DNA from: Candidatus Tharpella sp.
GTDB lineage: Bacteria; Desulfobacterota; Anaeroferrophillalia; Anaeroferrophillales; Tharpellaceae
Assembly: GCA_021163565.1 (NCBI GenBank)
Contig: JAGGTT010000112.1
Location: forward strand, 1-6,497
Length of the DNA stretch: 6,497 bases
Direction: 5' to 3'
The notes beneath the pieces are model-generated. The model did no database searches. It saw only the letters and a program-made list of their open reading frames with translations, and had not been told where the DNA came from. Below, piece by piece: positions 5,455 to 6,497 of this stretch; positions within the stretch are counted from its first letter, which is position 1, and every line of letters begins with the position of its first letter. The position numbers and the translations under genes are program-made.

Positions 5455-6497
5455 ATGCGCCGTCGCCATCTGATAATCGGGGCCGGTAATGCCGGGATTA
5501 GTGCGGCCCGGGCTTTGGCCCGATTCGCTCCCGAGGATGCCATCAATATAATTTCACATGAGCCCTGGCCGCCCTATTGTCGCTGCCTGCTGACTTATTA
5601 CCTGGAAGGGGTGATCAAAAAGGATTCTCTCTTCTCGTGGGGCGAAAAGATCATTGCCGAGAACCGGGTCAATTTTCAATCCGGAAGAACGGTTGTAAAA
5701 ATTGACCCGCAAAATAAGTCGGTATTATTCGCAGACGGCGATTCGATCAGTGCTGATACCATTTTGATTGCCACCGGCGGTGAGCCCAAGAAACCGGATT
5801 TTCCGGGGGCGGAGCTGCCCGGTATCTTAACTCTGCGCAATTTCAATGACGCTTTGAGGATGCAGAAATTTATGCAGTCTGGAGGCCTCTGGGCCGTAGC
5901 CGGTGCCGGTCTGGTCAGCCTGAAGAGTTTGGTCGCGTTACGCAGAAAAGGCATTGAGATTGAACTTTTTGCAACTTCTGAGCGGATTCTTTCCCAGGTT
6001 CTAGACCGGGCCGGATCAGAGCTGGCAGCCACCCGGCTGATGGCTAACCGGGTAACAATTAATCTGCAAGAGGAGATCGTCAGAGCCGCTCCGGCGGCGC
6101 AACAGAAGTTGCTTTTGACTACCTCGAAGGGGCGGGAACTGGTGGTTGACGGCCTGCTCTACGGCAAGGGAGTTGAAACTCTAAGCCCGATGGTAGCTGA
6201 TAACTGGGGCGCGGATGGAAACTTTTTTGACGGAGTTCCGGCCACGGCCGGTGATGGTCTTGAGGTTGACCGCAGTCAGGCTTTCGCTGAAGATCTCTAT
6301 GCCGCTGGTGATATTGCCTCAGCTTATGATTTGATCGCGCAAAAATCGGGCCGGATTCCGCTCTGGCCGGCGGCCGGAGAGCAGGGTTTTATTGCCGGTT
6401 GCAATATGGCCGGGCACCAGCGTCTCTATCATGGCGGGATCAGCTGTAACTCATTCACTCTTTTCGGACTCGATTTCATCAGTGCCGGTTTCAAGGA
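5455..6497 (+). CDS. CODH-associated FAD/NAD(P)-dependent oxidoreductase, C-terminally truncated by window
   Basis: This is a flavoprotein of the pyridine nucleotide-disulfide oxidoreductase (NADH oxidase/ferredoxin-NAD reductase-like) family; 347 codons are present and the frame is open to the right edge. An FAD-binding Rossmann motif GAGNAG is at residues 9-14, and the family-typical PPYCRCLLTYYLEG is at 39-52, with C42 and C44. ATGGEP near residue 107 follows. A second nucleotide-binding fold is at about 146-158 (GAGLVS, with serine in place of the last glycine), and the FAD-contacting YAAGDIA is at 282-288. The ATG at 5455 is 4 nt after the cooS stop, with little Shine-Dalgarno signal, so translation is probably coupled to cooS. 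Flavoproteins of this type next to cooF-cooS are a known arrangement and are thought to move CO-derived electrons to NAD(P)+. Direction and acceptor here are inferred. No membrane segment or signal peptide is seen. Confidence 0.88.
   Translation, partial: MRRRHLIIGAGNAGISAARALARFAPEDAINIISHEPWPPYCRCLLTYYLEGVIKKDSLFSWGEKIIAENRVNFQSGRTVVKIDPQNKSVLFADGDSISADTILIATGGEPKKPDFPGAELPGILTLRNFNDALRMQKFMQSGGLWAVAGAGLVSLKSLVALRRKGIEIELFATSERILSQVLDRAGSELAATRLMANRVTINLQEEIVRAAPAAQQKLLLTTSKGRELVVDGLLYGKGVETLSPMVADNWGADGNFFDGVPATAGDGLEVDRSQAFAEDLYAAGDIASAYDLIAQKSGRIPLWPAAGEQGFIAGCNMAGHQRLYHGGISCNSFTLFGLDFISAGFK

Noticed and set aside
5676..6032. A 118-codon minus-strand frame within the flavoprotein gene
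   Set aside because: Antisense to a gene with clear FAD and nucleotide-binding motifs, and its translation shows no recognisable features.

Overview
This window holds two divergent gene sets separated by an AT-rich intergenic region of about 500 bases. The left half (minus strand, reading leftward) encodes a TRAP-type import system of the TAXI class. The right half (plus strand) encodes an anaerobic nickel-iron carbon monoxide dehydrogenase (CODH) module. The organism is probably an anaerobic bacterium. The CODH, the four-cluster ferredoxin and a short palindromic repeat with TCGTAAAAAGTC ends, which I recall from genomes of Desulfobacterota (former Deltaproteobacteria), point towards that phylum. 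This assignment is an inference and was not tested by a search.

Layout, minus strand from its 5' end: a small lipoprotein of unknown function (2076-2495), a TAXI-family periplasmic solute-binding protein (1051-2040), a DUF1850 protein (537-1040), and the N-terminal 177 residues of a fused TRAP permease that runs off the left edge (1-532). Spacings are 35, 10 and 4 nt, so this looks like one operon. The binding protein would capture an unknown small, probably carboxylate, ligand for the membrane permease. DUF1850 proteins are habitual partners of such fused permeases.

Intergenic 2496-2991: it contains a good sigma70-like promoter facing right (2732-2760), followed by a 151-bp inverted-repeat element (2784-2934) that would form part of the cooF leader RNA. 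It also has several short CTTGA/TCAAG half-sites near the lipoprotein gene.

Plus strand: a CooF-like ferredoxin with four 4Fe-4S cysteine sets (2992-3477), a full-length CooS CODH with all metal-cluster ligands visible (3531-5450), and an FAD/NAD-dependent oxidoreductase truncated by the right edge (5455-6497). The expected electron path is CO to CooS, then CooF, then the flavoprotein, then NAD(P)+ or another acceptor. No acetyl-CoA synthase, energy-converting hydrogenase or nickel-insertion gene (CooC) is visible, although genes beyond the right edge cannot be seen. The most notable details are the loss of two histidines from the expected CODH proton-relay series, the repeat lying inside the predicted cooF leader, and an imperfect palindrome that touches the cooS ribosome-binding site.
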